Below, piece by piece: positions 7,503 to 16,638 of a stretch of DNA of 64,000 bases; the stretch's first letter is position 1, and each line of letters starts with the position of its first letter. The notes beneath the pieces are model-generated. The model saw nothing but the letters and a program-made list of their open reading frames with translations, was not told the origin of the DNA and searched no databases. The translations under genes and the position numbers were made by a program. Source of the DNA: Nocardioides luteus (GTDB lineage: Bacteria; Actinomycetota; Actinomycetes; Propionibacteriales; Nocardioidaceae); NCBI RefSeq assembly GCF_015752315.1, contig NZ_JADOVJ010000001.1:2782501-2846500 (forward strand), given 5' to 3'.

Positions 7503-8409
7503 CGTCGTCCTTCTCCCCATCGTCGGCGCCACCCTCGGCAGGCGGCTGCCCCTCGAACTCGTCCTGGATCAGCTCATCGACATCGAGCGCCCCGTCGCCG
7601 GTCCAGCGCACGGTCAGCTCGCCCAGCGCGGTGACCTGGTCGAAGGCGACCGCTCCCTCACGGAACAGCTCCAGCAGCGACAGGAACCGGGCCACCGTGG
7701 TCAGCGTGTCGGGCGAGTCGGAGCACAGCCCGCGGAAGGTGATCTGGCCCGAGGCGCGCAGCCGCTCGATGACCAGCGCCGCCTGCTCCTTGACCGACAC
7801 CTTCGAGCCGTGGATGTGGGCCAGCCCGATCTCGGGCGGTCCGGGCTTGGGCGCCATCGCGGCCGCGGCGAGCTGGGCGAACTGCTCCAAGCCGATGCCG
7901 ATGAGCACTTCGGGCAGCAGGCCCGCGTAGCGCGGTTCGAGCTGCACCGAGCGCGGGTGGCGCTTGGACTCCTTCGCCAGCCGCTCCCCGAAGACGGCCG
8001 CCACCTGTTTGAACGCCTTGTACTGCAGCAGCCGCGCGAAGAGGAGGTCGCGCGCCTCGAGCAGCGCGAGGTCCTCCTCGTCCTCGACGTCGCCCTGCGG
8101 CAGCAGCCGGGCCGCCTTCAGGTCGAGCAGCGTGCTCGCGACCAGCAGGAAGTTGGAGGTCTGGTCGAGGTCCCAGGCGCCCTTCCCGCTGTCGGCGGCA
8201 CCCTTCTTGACGTACGCGATGAACTCGTCGGTCACCGTGGCCAGCGAGACCTCGGTGATGTCGAGCTTGTGCTTGGCGATCAGGCTGAGCAGCAGGTCGA
8301 AGGGCCCCTCGAAGTTGCCGAGGTGCACCTCGAATCCGCCGGCACCACCCGACTCCTGCTCCTCGGCCCCGTCCGGGGCTTGTGTCATCTGGGTGACCGT
8401 CACCGTCAC
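7495..8409 (-). CDS. scpA: Segregation and condensation protein A (kleisin)
   Basis: A 304-residue kleisin that bridges the SMC heads. The N-terminal FEVHLGNFEGPFDLLLSLI is the family signature, followed by KHKLDITEVSL. The C-terminal winged-helix part (VIERLRASGQITFRGL) binds the SMC head. The last residues are acidic. The GTG start at 8409 overlaps the stop of the upstream small gene (GTGA); an ATG at 8388 is an alternative. Confidence 0.95.
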   Translation of the reverse strand: MTVTVTQMTQAPDGAEEQESGGAGGFEVHLGNFEGPFDLLLSLIAKHKLDITEVSLATVTDEFIAYVKKGAADSGKGAWDLDQTSNFLLVASTLLDLKAARLLPQGDVEDEEDLALLEARDLLFARLLQYKAFKQVAAVFGERLAKESKRHPRSVQLEPRYAGLLPEVLIGIGLEQFAQLAAAAMAPKPGPPEIGLAHIHGSKVSVKEQAALVIERLRASGQITFRGLCSDSPDTLTTVARFLSLLELFREGAVAFDQVTALGELTVRWTGDGALDVDELIQDEFEGQPPAEGGADDGEKDDDD

Positions 8410-8771
8410 TCGGCGAGCCGGTGCACGAGGGCGCTGTCTTCCCCGTACTCCTCCAGATCGGCCAGCACGATCGCGAGCGCCTCACGCACCAGCCGGCCGC
8501 GGTCGACCGCGATGCTGTGCTTCGCCCGCAGGCTGAGCCGGGCGTGCTCGAGGTCGAGCAGCTCCTCGGAGGTGATGTAGACAGTCATCTTCTCGTCGTG
8601 CCGTACGCGGCCGCTGGACCGCTTCTTGGCCGCCGGCGCCTCCGCGTCGGGCTCGGGCACGGCGTGGACCGGACGGGCCTTCGCCTCGGCGGCGGCCGCC
8701 GGGGTGGCACCGTCGGACGTACGCCGGAAGAGGTCGTCGGCGGCGGGAACCCTCACTCGCCTCGTTGCCAT
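8406..8771 (-). CDS. Ribbon-helix-helix-like partner of the ParA-like ATPase
   Basis: A 121-residue protein with a disordered, alanine- and charge-rich first half. The second half (residues about 63-121) reads as a beta strand (KMTVYITSEELLDLE) followed by two helices, as in MetJ/Arc ribbon-helix-helix DNA-binding proteins. The ATG at 8771 has an AAGGAGGT ribosome site and overlaps parA by 19 bases; a GTG at 8756 overlapping the parA stop is an alternative. Its place between parA and scpA suggests a DNA-binding partner for the ATPase, which is inference. Confidence 0.75.
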   Translation of the reverse strand: MATRRVRVPAADDLFRRTSDGATPAAAAEAKARPVHAVPEPDAEAPAAKKRSSGRVRHDEKMTVYITSEELLDLEHARLSLRAKHSIAVDRGRLVREALAIVLADLEEYGEDSALVHRLAE

Positions 8772-9736
8772 CGGGCCAGCACCTCCTTGGCGAGCATCCG
8801 GTAGGAGTCGGCGCCGGTGGAGCTGGAGGCGTACTCGGTGATCGGCTCGCCGACCACGGTGGAGTCGGCGAACTTCACGGTGCGTCGGATGACGCTGTGG
8901 AAGACGCGGTCGCCCCAGCCGTTGACCAGGGTCTCCATGACCTCGCGGCTGTGCATGGTGCGGCTGTCGTACATCGTGCCCAGTATTCCGTCGATCTTCA
9001 GACGCGGGTTGAGCCGCTCCTGAACCTTGTCGATGGTGTCCTTGAGCAGGGCGACACCGCGCAGCGCGAAGTATTCGCACTCCAGCGGCACGACCACCGA
9101 GTCGGAGGCGGTCAGCGCGTTGACGGTCAGCAGGCCGAGGCTCGGCTGGCAGTCGATCAGGATCACGTCGTAGTTCGCGACGGCCGGGGCCAAGGCGCGG
9201 GCCAGGGTCTGCTCGCGGGCGACCTCTTGGACCAGCTGCACCTCGGCGGCGGAGAGGTCGATGTTGGCCGGGAGCAGGTCGACGCCGTCGATGCCGGAGG
9301 GCACGACCACGTCCTGGAGCGTGATGTCGCGCTCCATCAGCAGGTTGTAGACGGTCAGCTCGATCTCGTTGGGCTGGAGCCCGAGACCGACCGAGAGCGA
9401 CCCCTGGGGGTCGAAGTCGACGAGGAGCACCTTGCGGCCGTGCTCGGCCAGCGCGGCACCCAGGTTGATCGTGGTCGTGGTCTTGCCGACGCCACCCTTC
9501 TGGTTGACCATCGCGACCGTGCGCGCGGGGCCGCCGGTGGCGGGGCCGGGCTCGGGGAGGTTGGGCCAGGGGCGACCGGTCGGACCCATCTTGTTCTTGC
9601 CCGGGGAGTCGCCCGCGTCGGGCTCAGGGGCGTTGGCGCGCAGCCGGGCGGAGGGCGGATAGGCCGGCGGCGCCGACGTCTGCGGAGGCATCTGCGGCGC
9701 GGTCGCGCCACCTGCTCCGAAATAGCTGTCTTCCAT
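8753..9736 (-). CDS. ParA/Soj-like chromosome-partitioning ATPase
   Basis: A 327-residue P-loop ATPase. It has a deviant Walker A at residues 80-87 (KGGVGKTT), a DFDPQGS Walker A' region and LIDCQPSLG. The first 70 residues are a proline- and alanine-rich tail. This is the second-type ParA that sits upstream of scpAB in actinobacteria, not the parAB locus near oriC. It probably forms nucleotide-dependent dimers on DNA. Directly downstream is an RHH-like gene rather than parB. Confidence 0.92.
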   Translation of the reverse strand: MEDSYFGAGGATAPQMPPQTSAPPAYPPSARLRANAPEPDAGDSPGKNKMGPTGRPWPNLPEPGPATGGPARTVAMVNQKGGVGKTTTTINLGAALAEHGRKVLLVDFDPQGSLSVGLGLQPNEIELTVYNLLMERDITLQDVVVPSGIDGVDLLPANIDLSAAEVQLVQEVAREQTLARALAPAVANYDVILIDCQPSLGLLTVNALTASDSVVVPLECEYFALRGVALLKDTIDKVQERLNPRLKIDGILGTMYDSRTMHSREVMETLVNGWGDRVFHSVIRRTVKFADSTVVGEPITEYASSSTGADSYRMLAKEVLARWQRGE

Positions 9737-9994
9737 TCCTCCACCCCCGGTTCAGTTGCCGCGGCCCTGGGATGATCACGGCGTGCGGGTCTATATGTCG
9801 ACACGGCGACTCTAAGACCCAGATCTGCGCGACTCTAGGAGCCGCGCCGGGCGTGTCACAAGGCAAATCCTGGTGATTCTGCTACGCGATCCGAATCTGT
9901 TGATGACCTGTGCACTTGGCGCCGCGCCAGCCCCACAGGGAGGGCCTCCGATGTGGAGAAACCTGTGGATGGATCTCCGCCCGATCGGCCGGTG

Positions 9995-10141
9995 TCAGTG
10001 CGACTTACGGCGCTTCTGGAACTGGTCGTAGGCCTTGGTCGCAGCGTCCTTGATCTTCTTCTGGTTCTCGGGCTTGCGAGCCTCGTTGGCGATCTTCGCG
10101 ATGGCCGCGACGACGACGGGGTTCTTCAGTAGCTTGCGCAC
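9995..10141 (-). CDS. 48-residue basic protein of unknown function
   Basis: GTG start at 10141, stop at 9995. The protein has a hydrophobic/amphipathic N-terminus (RKLLKNPVVVAAIAKIANEA) and a strongly basic C-terminal helix (KPENQKKIKDAATKAY). It has no cysteines. Composition and codon use resemble a real gene, and it lies about 30 bases downstream of the helicase gene on the same strand, so it may be read through from it. No function is assigned. Confidence 0.6.
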   Translation of the reverse strand: MRKLLKNPVVVAAIAKIANEARKPENQKKIKDAATKAYDQFQKRRKSH

Positions 10142-10171
10142 GACGCAACGCTAGCGGACGCCGACAAGCAG

Positions 10172-12784
10172 TCACAGTCGGCGCATCGCCACCGTCGCCA
10201 GGACCAGCTCGCCGGCCTCGTCGCTCGCGTCCAGATCGGCCACCGCCTCGATCACCCAGTCGTGGTCGCCGGCCGGGTCGTCGATGGTCTGGGTGATCCG
10301 CCAGACCCGGGTGTCGTCGTACGTCTCGTCGCCCTCGTCCACCCCGGCCGGGGCGCCGCGCTCGGCGGTCCAGGTGAGCAGCTTGGGCGATCGCGAGTCG
10401 GCGGAGATGCCGACGTCGTCGTGCTCGGCGAAGTAGGCCTCCAGGGCGTCGTCCCAGCGGGACCTGGTCATCACCACCTCGCGTGCGGGGTCGAAGCGGT
10501 CGGCGGCCGCACGCTCGAGCCGCATCAGACCGTCGAGGTCGTCGCGCGAGACCGCGTCGACACGGGCCCACATCGCGTTGCGGACCATGATCTCGAAGGC
10601 CCGTTGCTGCTGGGACAGGGACCGCGGGGGCGGTGGCGCCTCGTGGTGGGCGACGGCCGACGGGATGTGCTCGGGGTCGGAGAGCGCCTCCCACTCGTCC
10701 AGCAGGCTGGAGTCGGTCTGCCGGATCGTCTCCCCCAGCCACTCGACCAGGTCCTCCACCTCGGGGCTCTTGTAGGTCTCGGGGACCGTGTGCCGGAAGG
10801 TGCGGTAGGCGTCGGTCAGGTAGCGCAGCACCAGGCCCTCGGAGCGGGCGAGCTGATAGCGGCGTACGACGTCGGTGAAGGTCATCCCCTGCTCGTACAT
10901 CTCGCGCAGGATCGACTTCGGGTCGAGGGCGTCCTCGGGCAGCCACGGGTGGGTGCCCCGGTAGACCTCGAAGAGCGCCTCGAGCCGCTCGGCCATCGGC
11001 CTGGGCCAGGTGATCTCCTCGATGAGCGCCATCCGCTCGTCGTACTCGACGCCGTCGGCCTTCATGTTCTCGATCGCCTTGCCGCGGGCCTCGTGCTGCT
11101 GGGCGAAGAGGATCTGGCGCGGCGGCTCGAGGACGGACTCGATCACCGAGACGATCTCCAGGGTGTGCTCCGGGGACTCGGGGTCGAGCGTGTCCAACGC
11201 GGCCAGGGCGAAGTGGGCCAGCGGCTGGTTGAGCGCGAAGTCGGCCGGGAGCGCCTCGGTGAGGACATAACGGCGCCCGTACGCATCGGGGTTCTCGAGC
11301 CGGGTGAGGACCCCGCTGTGCACCAGCGAGCGGGTCAGGCGCAGGGCACGGCGGGCGAGCTTGAGCTGGGTGCGGCGGTCCTCGTGGTTGTCCATGGTGA
11401 TCCGGCGCATCACCTCGAAGGCGTCCTCGTCGCGGGCGACGACGTTGAGGATCATCGAGTTGTCGACCTTCATCCGGCTCTGCAGCGGCTCGGGAGCGCC
11501 GTCGACGAGCTTGGTGAAGGTGGCCTCGGTCCACACGACGGTGCCCTCGGGCGGCTTCTTGAGCTGGGCCTTGGAGTTCTTCTTGCCGGCCTTGCGGCGC
11601 TCCTCGGACTTCGCCTTGGCCTTCTCGTTCTCGATGATGTGCTCGGGGGCCTGGACGACGACGTAGCCCTGGGTGTCGAAGCCGGCGCGGCCCGCCCTTC
11701 CGGCGATCTGCAGGAACTCCCGGGTGCGGAGGATGCGCTGGCGGCGGCCGTCGAACTTGGCCAGGCCGGTGAAGAGCACCGTGCGGATCGGGACGTTGAT
11801 GCCGACCCCGAGGGTGTCGGTGCCGGCGATGACCTTGAGCAGGCCGGCCTGGGCGAGCTGCTCGACCAGCCGTCGGTATCTGGGGAGCATGCCGGCGTGG
11901 TGGACGCCGATGCCCTTGCGCAGCAGCTTGGCCAGGGTCTTGCCGAAGCCCGCGGCGAAGCGGACCGGCTCGAGCCGCCTGGCGATCTGGTCCTTCTCCT
12001 CGGTGGAGAGCTTCAGCCAGCCGGCGTTGAGCAGCGAGGTGCCGTGGGTGACGGCGTCCTTCTGGGTGAAGTGGACGACGTAGACGGGCGCCTGTCCGGT
12101 GGTGACGAGCTCCTCGAGCGTCTCCGGCAGCGGCGTCAGGCGCCAGTCGAAGGTGAGCGGAACGGGTCGTTCCGCCTGGTCGACGAGGACGGTGTCGCGG
12201 CCGTTTCGCCTGGTCAGGTCCTTGGCGAGGACGCTGGTGTCGCCGAGCGTCGCGGAGAGCAGCAGGAACTGCGCCTGCGGGAGCTCGAGCAGCGGCACCT
12301 GCCAGGCCCAGCCGCGGTCGGGTTCGCCGTAGTAGTGGAACTCGTCCATGATCACGAGCCCGACGTCGGCGTGACTGCCTTCCCTGAGCGCGAGGTTGGC
12401 GAGCACCTCGGCGGTGCAGCAGATGATCGGGGCGTCGGCGTTGACCGACGCGTCGCCGGTGAGCATGCCGACGTTCTCGGCGCCGAAGGTCTCGACCAGG
12501 TCGAAGAACTTCTCGCTGACCAGGGCCTTGATCGGCGCGGTGTAGAAGGAGACCTTGTCCTGGGCCAGCGCCGCCGCGTGGGCCGCCGCGGCGACCAGCG
12601 ACTTACCCGAGCCTGTCGGCGTCGCCAGGATGACGTTGTCGCCGGCGAGGATGGACATGATCGCCTCGTCCTGGTGCGGGTAGAGGCTGCGGCCACTCCC
12701 CTCGACCCACTCCGCGACCGCCTCGTAGACGTCGTCCGGGCTGGATCCGACCTTCGGCACCCATGCGCCCGACTGTTTACTCAT
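10172..12784 (-). CDS. Ski2/Mtr4-like DExH-box RNA helicase with C-terminal DUF3516
   Basis: An 870-residue superfamily 2 helicase. Walker A lies at about residues 54-62 (ATPTGSGKS), with a DExH box in VIMDEFHYYGEPDRG, motif III SATLGD, and the QIAGRAGRAGFD motif VI. The VHHAGMLPRYRRLVE segment is typical of the Ski2/Mtr4 branch. The last 450 residues match the DUF3516 extension seen in actinobacterial members. A role in RNA turnover or ribosome metabolism is inferred from family. The ATG at 12784 was chosen over an upstream frame that lacks family similarity. Confidence 0.9.
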   Translation of the reverse strand: MSKQSGAWVPKVGSSPDDVYEAVAEWVEGSGRSLYPHQDEAIMSILAGDNVILATPTGSGKSLVAAAAHAAALAQDKVSFYTAPIKALVSEKFFDLVETFGAENVGMLTGDASVNADAPIICCTAEVLANLALREGSHADVGLVIMDEFHYYGEPDRGWAWQVPLLELPQAQFLLLSATLGDTSVLAKDLTRRNGRDTVLVDQAERPVPLTFDWRLTPLPETLEELVTTGQAPVYVVHFTQKDAVTHGTSLLNAGWLKLSTEEKDQIARRLEPVRFAAGFGKTLAKLLRKGIGVHHAGMLPRYRRLVEQLAQAGLLKVIAGTDTLGVGINVPIRTVLFTGLAKFDGRRQRILRTREFLQIAGRAGRAGFDTQGYVVVQAPEHIIENEKAKAKSEERRKAGKKNSKAQLKKPPEGTVVWTEATFTKLVDGAPEPLQSRMKVDNSMILNVVARDEDAFEVMRRITMDNHEDRRTQLKLARRALRLTRSLVHSGVLTRLENPDAYGRRYVLTEALPADFALNQPLAHFALAALDTLDPESPEHTLEIVSVIESVLEPPRQILFAQQHEARGKAIENMKADGVEYDERMALIEEITWPRPMAERLEALFEVYRGTHPWLPEDALDPKSILREMYEQGMTFTDVVRRYQLARSEGLVLRYLTDAYRTFRHTVPETYKSPEVEDLVEWLGETIRQTDSSLLDEWEALSDPEHIPSAVAHHEAPPPPRSLSQQQRAFEIMVRNAMWARVDAVSRDDLDGLMRLERAAADRFDPAREVVMTRSRWDDALEAYFAEHDDVGISADSRSPKLLTWTAERGAPAGVDEGDETYDDTRVWRITQTIDDPAGDHDWVIEAVADLDASDEAGELVLATVAMRRL

Positions 12785-12913
12785 CCCCTGCACCTTACCC
12801 AGCGAGACGGTCCGAGATGTCGGTGGTCTGTGATGTTGGTTTCGAGGACTGTTCATGTTGCCACCTGAGAGGCCGTCCGTCTCCCAAGCGCCCAGTGCAC
12901 CGGCAGGGCGCGA

Positions 12914-14257
12914 TCAGGGACCACCTATGAACTCGTCACGGCCCTCGACGACAAGCATGTCGGCGATGACCACAGCGATATCTCCAGCCGCATCGCGACC
13001 CAGCCATACCGGATACGCACCGTCACCGAAGCCTGAATGCCACATCACCATCGCATGCTCACCGACTTCGGCGGAGTAAGCGTCGAGACTCGCCGAGGCT
13101 TCGTCGGCGGCGTCAGCGAGGCTGTACGCGACCGACGCATCAGTGAACGACGCGGTGCCAGTGTCAACGCCGAAGCCCGCGAAGTGCCCGTCCTGGAGCT
13201 CCGCCAAACTCTGATCCGGGCCGAGTGCCATCTCCCAGCGCCGAACCGGACGCTCGGAGATCGTCAACCGGGCCGCAGCGACCGTCTTGTCTGCGATGGC
13301 GAGGTCTACCGGGTACGTCCCTGGAGGCACGCTCACAGGTTGTCCGTCGAGCGGCGTGCTGTCGTCGCCAGGCCAGAGGTAGCCGGGGTCCATGACGATC
13401 AACTTGCCGCTGGGCAGAGCGAGTTGACCAGCTGCTACGACTGCAATCTCCGCTTCCCTCTCGAACACTTGTACGGCGGCACCGTTCGTGAACAGCTTCG
13501 TGAGGTCACCGGGGGCGAAAGGCCCCTTGGGGCGCCACGGCTCGCCACTACCGAGAGGGAGAGCATCGGCAGCCGTTGCGCCGTTCAGCGAGGTCGCCGA
13601 GATTCCGGCTAGAGCGATGACTTCCTGCCAGTCACCGAACATGGGTCGGCCCACCGAAGGCTGGGTCGCCTGTCCAAACGTCTGGTAGCTTCCGCCACCT
13701 TCGCCATTCGGCTCATGGGTCGTCACGCACCTTCCGTCGCGTCTGTAGGTGACAGAACGGTAGGTGGCGTCGGCATCAGAACTACCCGTCCGGTAGCCCC
13801 ATGCCTCAACCATCCGCACGACCATCACTTCGCCTCCCCCACGAAGATCCAGTTGCGCGCTCCTTCTCCCCTCCTCGTCGTGCGCAACGACCTCGATCCG
13901 GTCGGCCTCCCTCGATACCCGAACCTGTGCCACCAGACGCGGGCCGTCATGGATCAATGTGACGTATGGGCTGCCACCTCGGTCCCGGCTCCGAGCTCGG
14001 TCGGGGGTCATGCGGCCGATGACTCCGCCGTCCCAACCGTCGGCGTATGTGACTTCGAGGTCCATGGAGAACGACTTTCTGGCAATCGGCGCCGTGCACG
14101 CGGGGTGAGGCGCGCCTGGTTCTGGGGGTGCCGAGGCTGACGAAGGAAGGTACCAACCACTGAACATCGCTCGGCTGGCATGCCCGATCGCGACGCTGCC
14201 CGCCAACACCGCGGCGAGGGCAACCGCCGTCCAGACGGCCCACCGAGGAATGCTCAC
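12914..14257 (-). CDS. Membrane-anchored protein with C-terminal DUF4241-like domain
   Basis: A 447-residue protein starting at GTG 14257 with one transmembrane segment near residues 5-25 (AVWTAVALAAVLAGSVAIG). The middle part (about 60-200) has no recognised family. Residues from about 265 onward fit DUF4241: DPGYLWPG, a PVSVPPGTYPVDLAI strand, then VMWHSGFGDGAYPVWLGRD near the end. DUF4241 proteins are often found in polymorphic-toxin immunity settings, but no toxin is adjacent. The predicted topology puts the large domain outside the membrane. The start is only 25 bases after the xerD stop. Confidence 0.7.
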   Translation of the reverse strand: MSIPRWAVWTAVALAAVLAGSVAIGHASRAMFSGWYLPSSASAPPEPGAPHPACTAPIARKSFSMDLEVTYADGWDGGVIGRMTPDRARSRDRGGSPYVTLIHDGPRLVAQVRVSREADRIEVVAHDEEGRRSAQLDLRGGGEVMVVRMVEAWGYRTGSSDADATYRSVTYRRDGRCVTTHEPNGEGGGSYQTFGQATQPSVGRPMFGDWQEVIALAGISATSLNGATAADALPLGSGEPWRPKGPFAPGDLTKLFTNGAAVQVFEREAEIAVVAAGQLALPSGKLIVMDPGYLWPGDDSTPLDGQPVSVPPGTYPVDLAIADKTVAAARLTISERPVRRWEMALGPDQSLAELQDGHFAGFGVDTGTASFTDASVAYSLADAADEASASLDAYSAEVGEHAMVMWHSGFGDGAYPVWLGRDAAGDIAVVIADMLVVEGRDEFIGGP

Positions 14258-14282
14258 GGGGAGAAGGTACAGACCAGCAGTG

Positions 14283-15230
14283 TCAGATGGCGCGGGGATG
14301 CGCGGTCGCGAAGACCTCTCGGAGATTGTCCACGGTGACAAGAGTGTAGATCTGCGTCGTGGTCACCGACGCATGGCCCAGCAGCTCCTGCACGACACGT
14401 ACGTCGGCACCCCCGTCCAGCAGGTGGGTGGCGAAGGAGTGGCGAAGGGTGTGCGGGGAGACGTCCTTGTCGATCCCGGCGCGCTCGGCGGCGCGGGTCA
14501 GGACCGTCCAGGCGGACTGGCGGGAGAGACGGCCACCTCGGGCGTTGAGGAAGAGCGCACCTCCCGAGCGGGCGGAGGCGAGATCGGGACGGGCGCGGGT
14601 GAGGTAGGCCTCGACAGCCTCGATGGCGTAGGAGCCGACCGGGACGATCCGCTCCTTGCCGCCCTTGCCCCTCAGCAGGGCAACGTGGTCGACCCGGTCG
14701 AGGTCGTCGACGTCGAGGCCGACGGCCTCGGAGATCCGGGCACCGGTGCCGTAGAGCACCTCCAGGAGTGCGCGGTCACGTAGGGCGAGCGGGGTGCCGG
14801 GCGCGCCGGCCGCCTCCAGGATCGCCTCGACGTCGGACAGCGGGAGCGCCTTCGGCAGCCGCTTCTCCGCGCGCGGCGGCTTCACATGGCCGGCCGGGTT
14901 GGCCTCGACCAGCCCGTCGGCGACCGCGAACTTGTGGAACCCGCGCACCGCCACGACCGTCCGCGCCGCCGAGGTCGCGCTCAGAGCCGGGTGCTCCTCG
15001 CTGCCTTCGCGCAGGTGTGCCAGGAACCCCGACACGGTCGCCTCCGAGACCGCGGTGAGGTCATCGACGTCCTGTTGCGCCAGGAACTCGGCGTACCGCC
15101 TCAGGTCGCGCCGATACGACGACAGCGTGTTGGCAGCGAGCCCGCGTTCGACCGTGAGGTGGTCGAGGTACGTGCGCATCGCATGCTCCACCGCGGAAGT
15201 GGAGTTCGAAGCAACCGATGCCGACGTCAC
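14283..15230 (-). CDS. xerD: Tyrosine recombinase XerD
   Basis: A 315-residue tyrosine recombinase that, with XerC, resolves chromosome dimers at dif near the terminus. An N-terminal core-binding SAM-like domain ([20 protein letters not shown]) is followed by the catalytic domain. Visible active-site residues are R in [10 protein letters not shown] in [16 protein letters not shown], the H of [11 protein letters not shown], and the nucleophile Y in IYTLV. Several GTG/TTG starts are possible; 15230 avoids the palindrome at 15268-15295. The position beside ald and the pyrG cluster is conserved in mycobacteria. Confidence 0.93.
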   Translation of the reverse strand: MTSASVASNSTSAVEHAMRTYLDHLTVERGLAANTLSSYRRDLRRYAEFLAQQDVDDLTAVSEATVSGFLAHLREGSEEHPALSATSAARTVVAVRGFHKFAVADGLVEANPAGHVKPPRAEKRLPKALPLSDVEAILEAAGAPGTPLALRDRALLEVLYGTGARISEAVGLDVDDLDRVDHVALLRGKGGKERIVPVGSYAIEAVEAYLTRARPDLASARSGGALFLNARGGRLSRQSAWTVLTRAAERAGIDKDVSPHTLRHSFATHLLDGGADVRVVQELLGHASVTTTQIYTLVTVDNLREVFATAHPRAI

Positions 15231-15267
15231 GTCCCCATCCAACCAGGGGTGATGGATGCCGACGGGT

Positions 15268-15295
15268 AGGAATACCCGGTCAACCGGGTATTCCT
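15268..15295. repeat. 28-base palindrome upstream of xerD
   Basis: AGGAATACCCGGT (15268-15280), two bases CA, then ACCGGGTATTCCT (15283-15295): a perfect 13-base inverted repeat. Its last five bases (TTCCT) are shared with the hairpin at 15291-15334, so both structures cannot form at once in RNA. It could be an operator for xerD or part of the ald terminator region. Confidence 0.6.
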
Positions 15296-15334
15296 GCACT
15301 TCTCTGGCATGGCAACACCCGAGAAGTGCAGGAA
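15291..15334 (-). terminator. Hairpin downstream of ald
   Basis: TTCCTGCACTTCTC (15291-15304) and GAGAAGTGCAGGAA (15321-15334) are perfect 14-base arms around a 16-base loop, 39 bases past the ald stop. There is no strong T-run, so termination is likely but not certain. Confidence 0.5.
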
Positions 15335-15372
15335 CACCCTGAACGGTGTGACTCCTGTGACTCCTGAGTCGA

Positions 15373-16488
15373 TCAGCCGAGCACGTCGGCGAGGGCGACC
15401 GTGTCGATCCCGACGGCCTCGCCGACCGGGGCGTTGGTCAGCTCACCGGCATGGGTGTTGAGACCCTTGGCCAGCGCCGCATCCTCACGCAGCGCCTGCT
15501 TCCAGCCCTTGTTGGCCAGCGCGACCGCGTACGGCATGGTCGCGTTGGTCAGCGCATAGGTCGAGGTGTTCGGCACCGCACCCGGCATGTTCGCCACGCA
15601 GTAGAACGTCGAGTTGTGCACCTGATACGTCGGGTCGGCATGGGTGGTGGCGTGGGAGTCCTCGAAACAACCACCCTGGTCGATCGCGATATCAACCAGC
15701 ACCGAACCCGGCTTCATCCGCGAGACCAGATCATTCGAGACCAGCTTCGGCGCCGCCGCCCCCGGAATCAGCACCGCACCGATCACCAGGTCGGCCTGCA
15801 GCACCTGCTCCTCCAACACCAGCTTGTTCGACGCCAACCCGTGGACCTGGTTGGAGTAACGCCAAAACGACATCCGCAGCTTCTCCAGATCCGTGTCCAG
15901 CAACGTCACATCCGCACCCATGCCGAGGGCAATGTTGGCCGCGTTCTGCCCCGAGACACCAGCACCGATGATCACGACCTTGGCGTTGGCCACACCACCG
16001 ACACCACCCATCAACACACCGCGGCCACCCTGTGCCTTCATCAGGTTGTACGCACCCACCTGCGGCGCCAGACAGCCGGCGACCTCCGACATGGGGTAGA
16101 GCAGCGGCAGCGCCCGGTTGGGCAGCTCGACGGTCTCGTAGGCGATCGCGGTCACCTTCTTCGCCAACAACTCCTGCGTCAGCGGCTTGTCCGCGGCCAG
16201 GTGGAGATAGGTGAACAGGGTCAGACCCTCCCGCAGGCGGTGGTACTCCTCCGCGACCGGCTCCTTGACCTTCAACACCATCTCGGCGTTGCCCCAGGTC
16301 TCATCGGCATCACCCAGGATCTTGGCACCCACCGCCGCATACTCACCATCGGTGATCGAGGAACCGAGACCGGCACCGGCCTGCACGAACACCTCATGGC
16401 CGTTGGCCACCAGCTCGTGCACACCCGACGGGGTGATCGCCACCCGATACTCGTGGTTCTTGACTTCCTTGGGAACGCCGATCTTCAT
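15373..16488 (-). CDS. ald: Alanine dehydrogenase
   Basis: NAD-dependent interconversion of L-alanine with pyruvate and ammonia. The 371-residue protein starts [20 protein letters not shown], the family signature. The dinucleotide site is [20 protein letters not shown], and the conserved FTYLHLAAD segment contains the active-site histidine. Length is as expected. The gene stands alone with its own upstream region of 150 bases. No AldR/Lrp-type regulator is next to it in this window. Confidence 0.97.
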   Translation of the reverse strand: MKIGVPKEVKNHEYRVAITPSGVHELVANGHEVFVQAGAGLGSSITDGEYAAVGAKILGDADETWGNAEMVLKVKEPVAEEYHRLREGLTLFTYLHLAADKPLTQELLAKKVTAIAYETVELPNRALPLLYPMSEVAGCLAPQVGAYNLMKAQGGRGVLMGGVGGVANAKVVIIGAGVSGQNAANIALGMGADVTLLDTDLEKLRMSFWRYSNQVHGLASNKLVLEEQVLQADLVIGAVLIPGAAAPKLVSNDLVSRMKPGSVLVDIAIDQGGCFEDSHATTHADPTYQVHNSTFYCVANMPGAVPNTSTYALTNATMPYAVALANKGWKQALREDAALAKGLNTHAGELTNAPVGEAVGIDTVALADVLG

Positions 16489-16638
16489 TGCTCTGCCTTC
16501 ATGTCATGGCCCCAGAATGTGGTGGTCCGTGGGTTGTTACGGGTTCAGCCGGATGTTCGCCGCCTGATGCGGCATGTCTAACCCGGTGTGGCGCACGTCA
16601 CCAAAACCACGTAGATCGGTCATGACCAGGCGCCTGGT

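Noticed and set aside
10262..12868. Very long open frame on the + strand opposite the Ski2-like helicase
   Set aside because: High-GC antisense frame; composition is unlike a protein (Gly/Val/Asp/Arg-rich without motifs) and the minus strand encodes a clear helicase.
15268..15295. Palindrome near xerD as a dif site
   Set aside because: dif has two 11-base arms about a 6-base centre and a different consensus, and lies near the replication terminus; here the arms are 13 with a 2-base centre.
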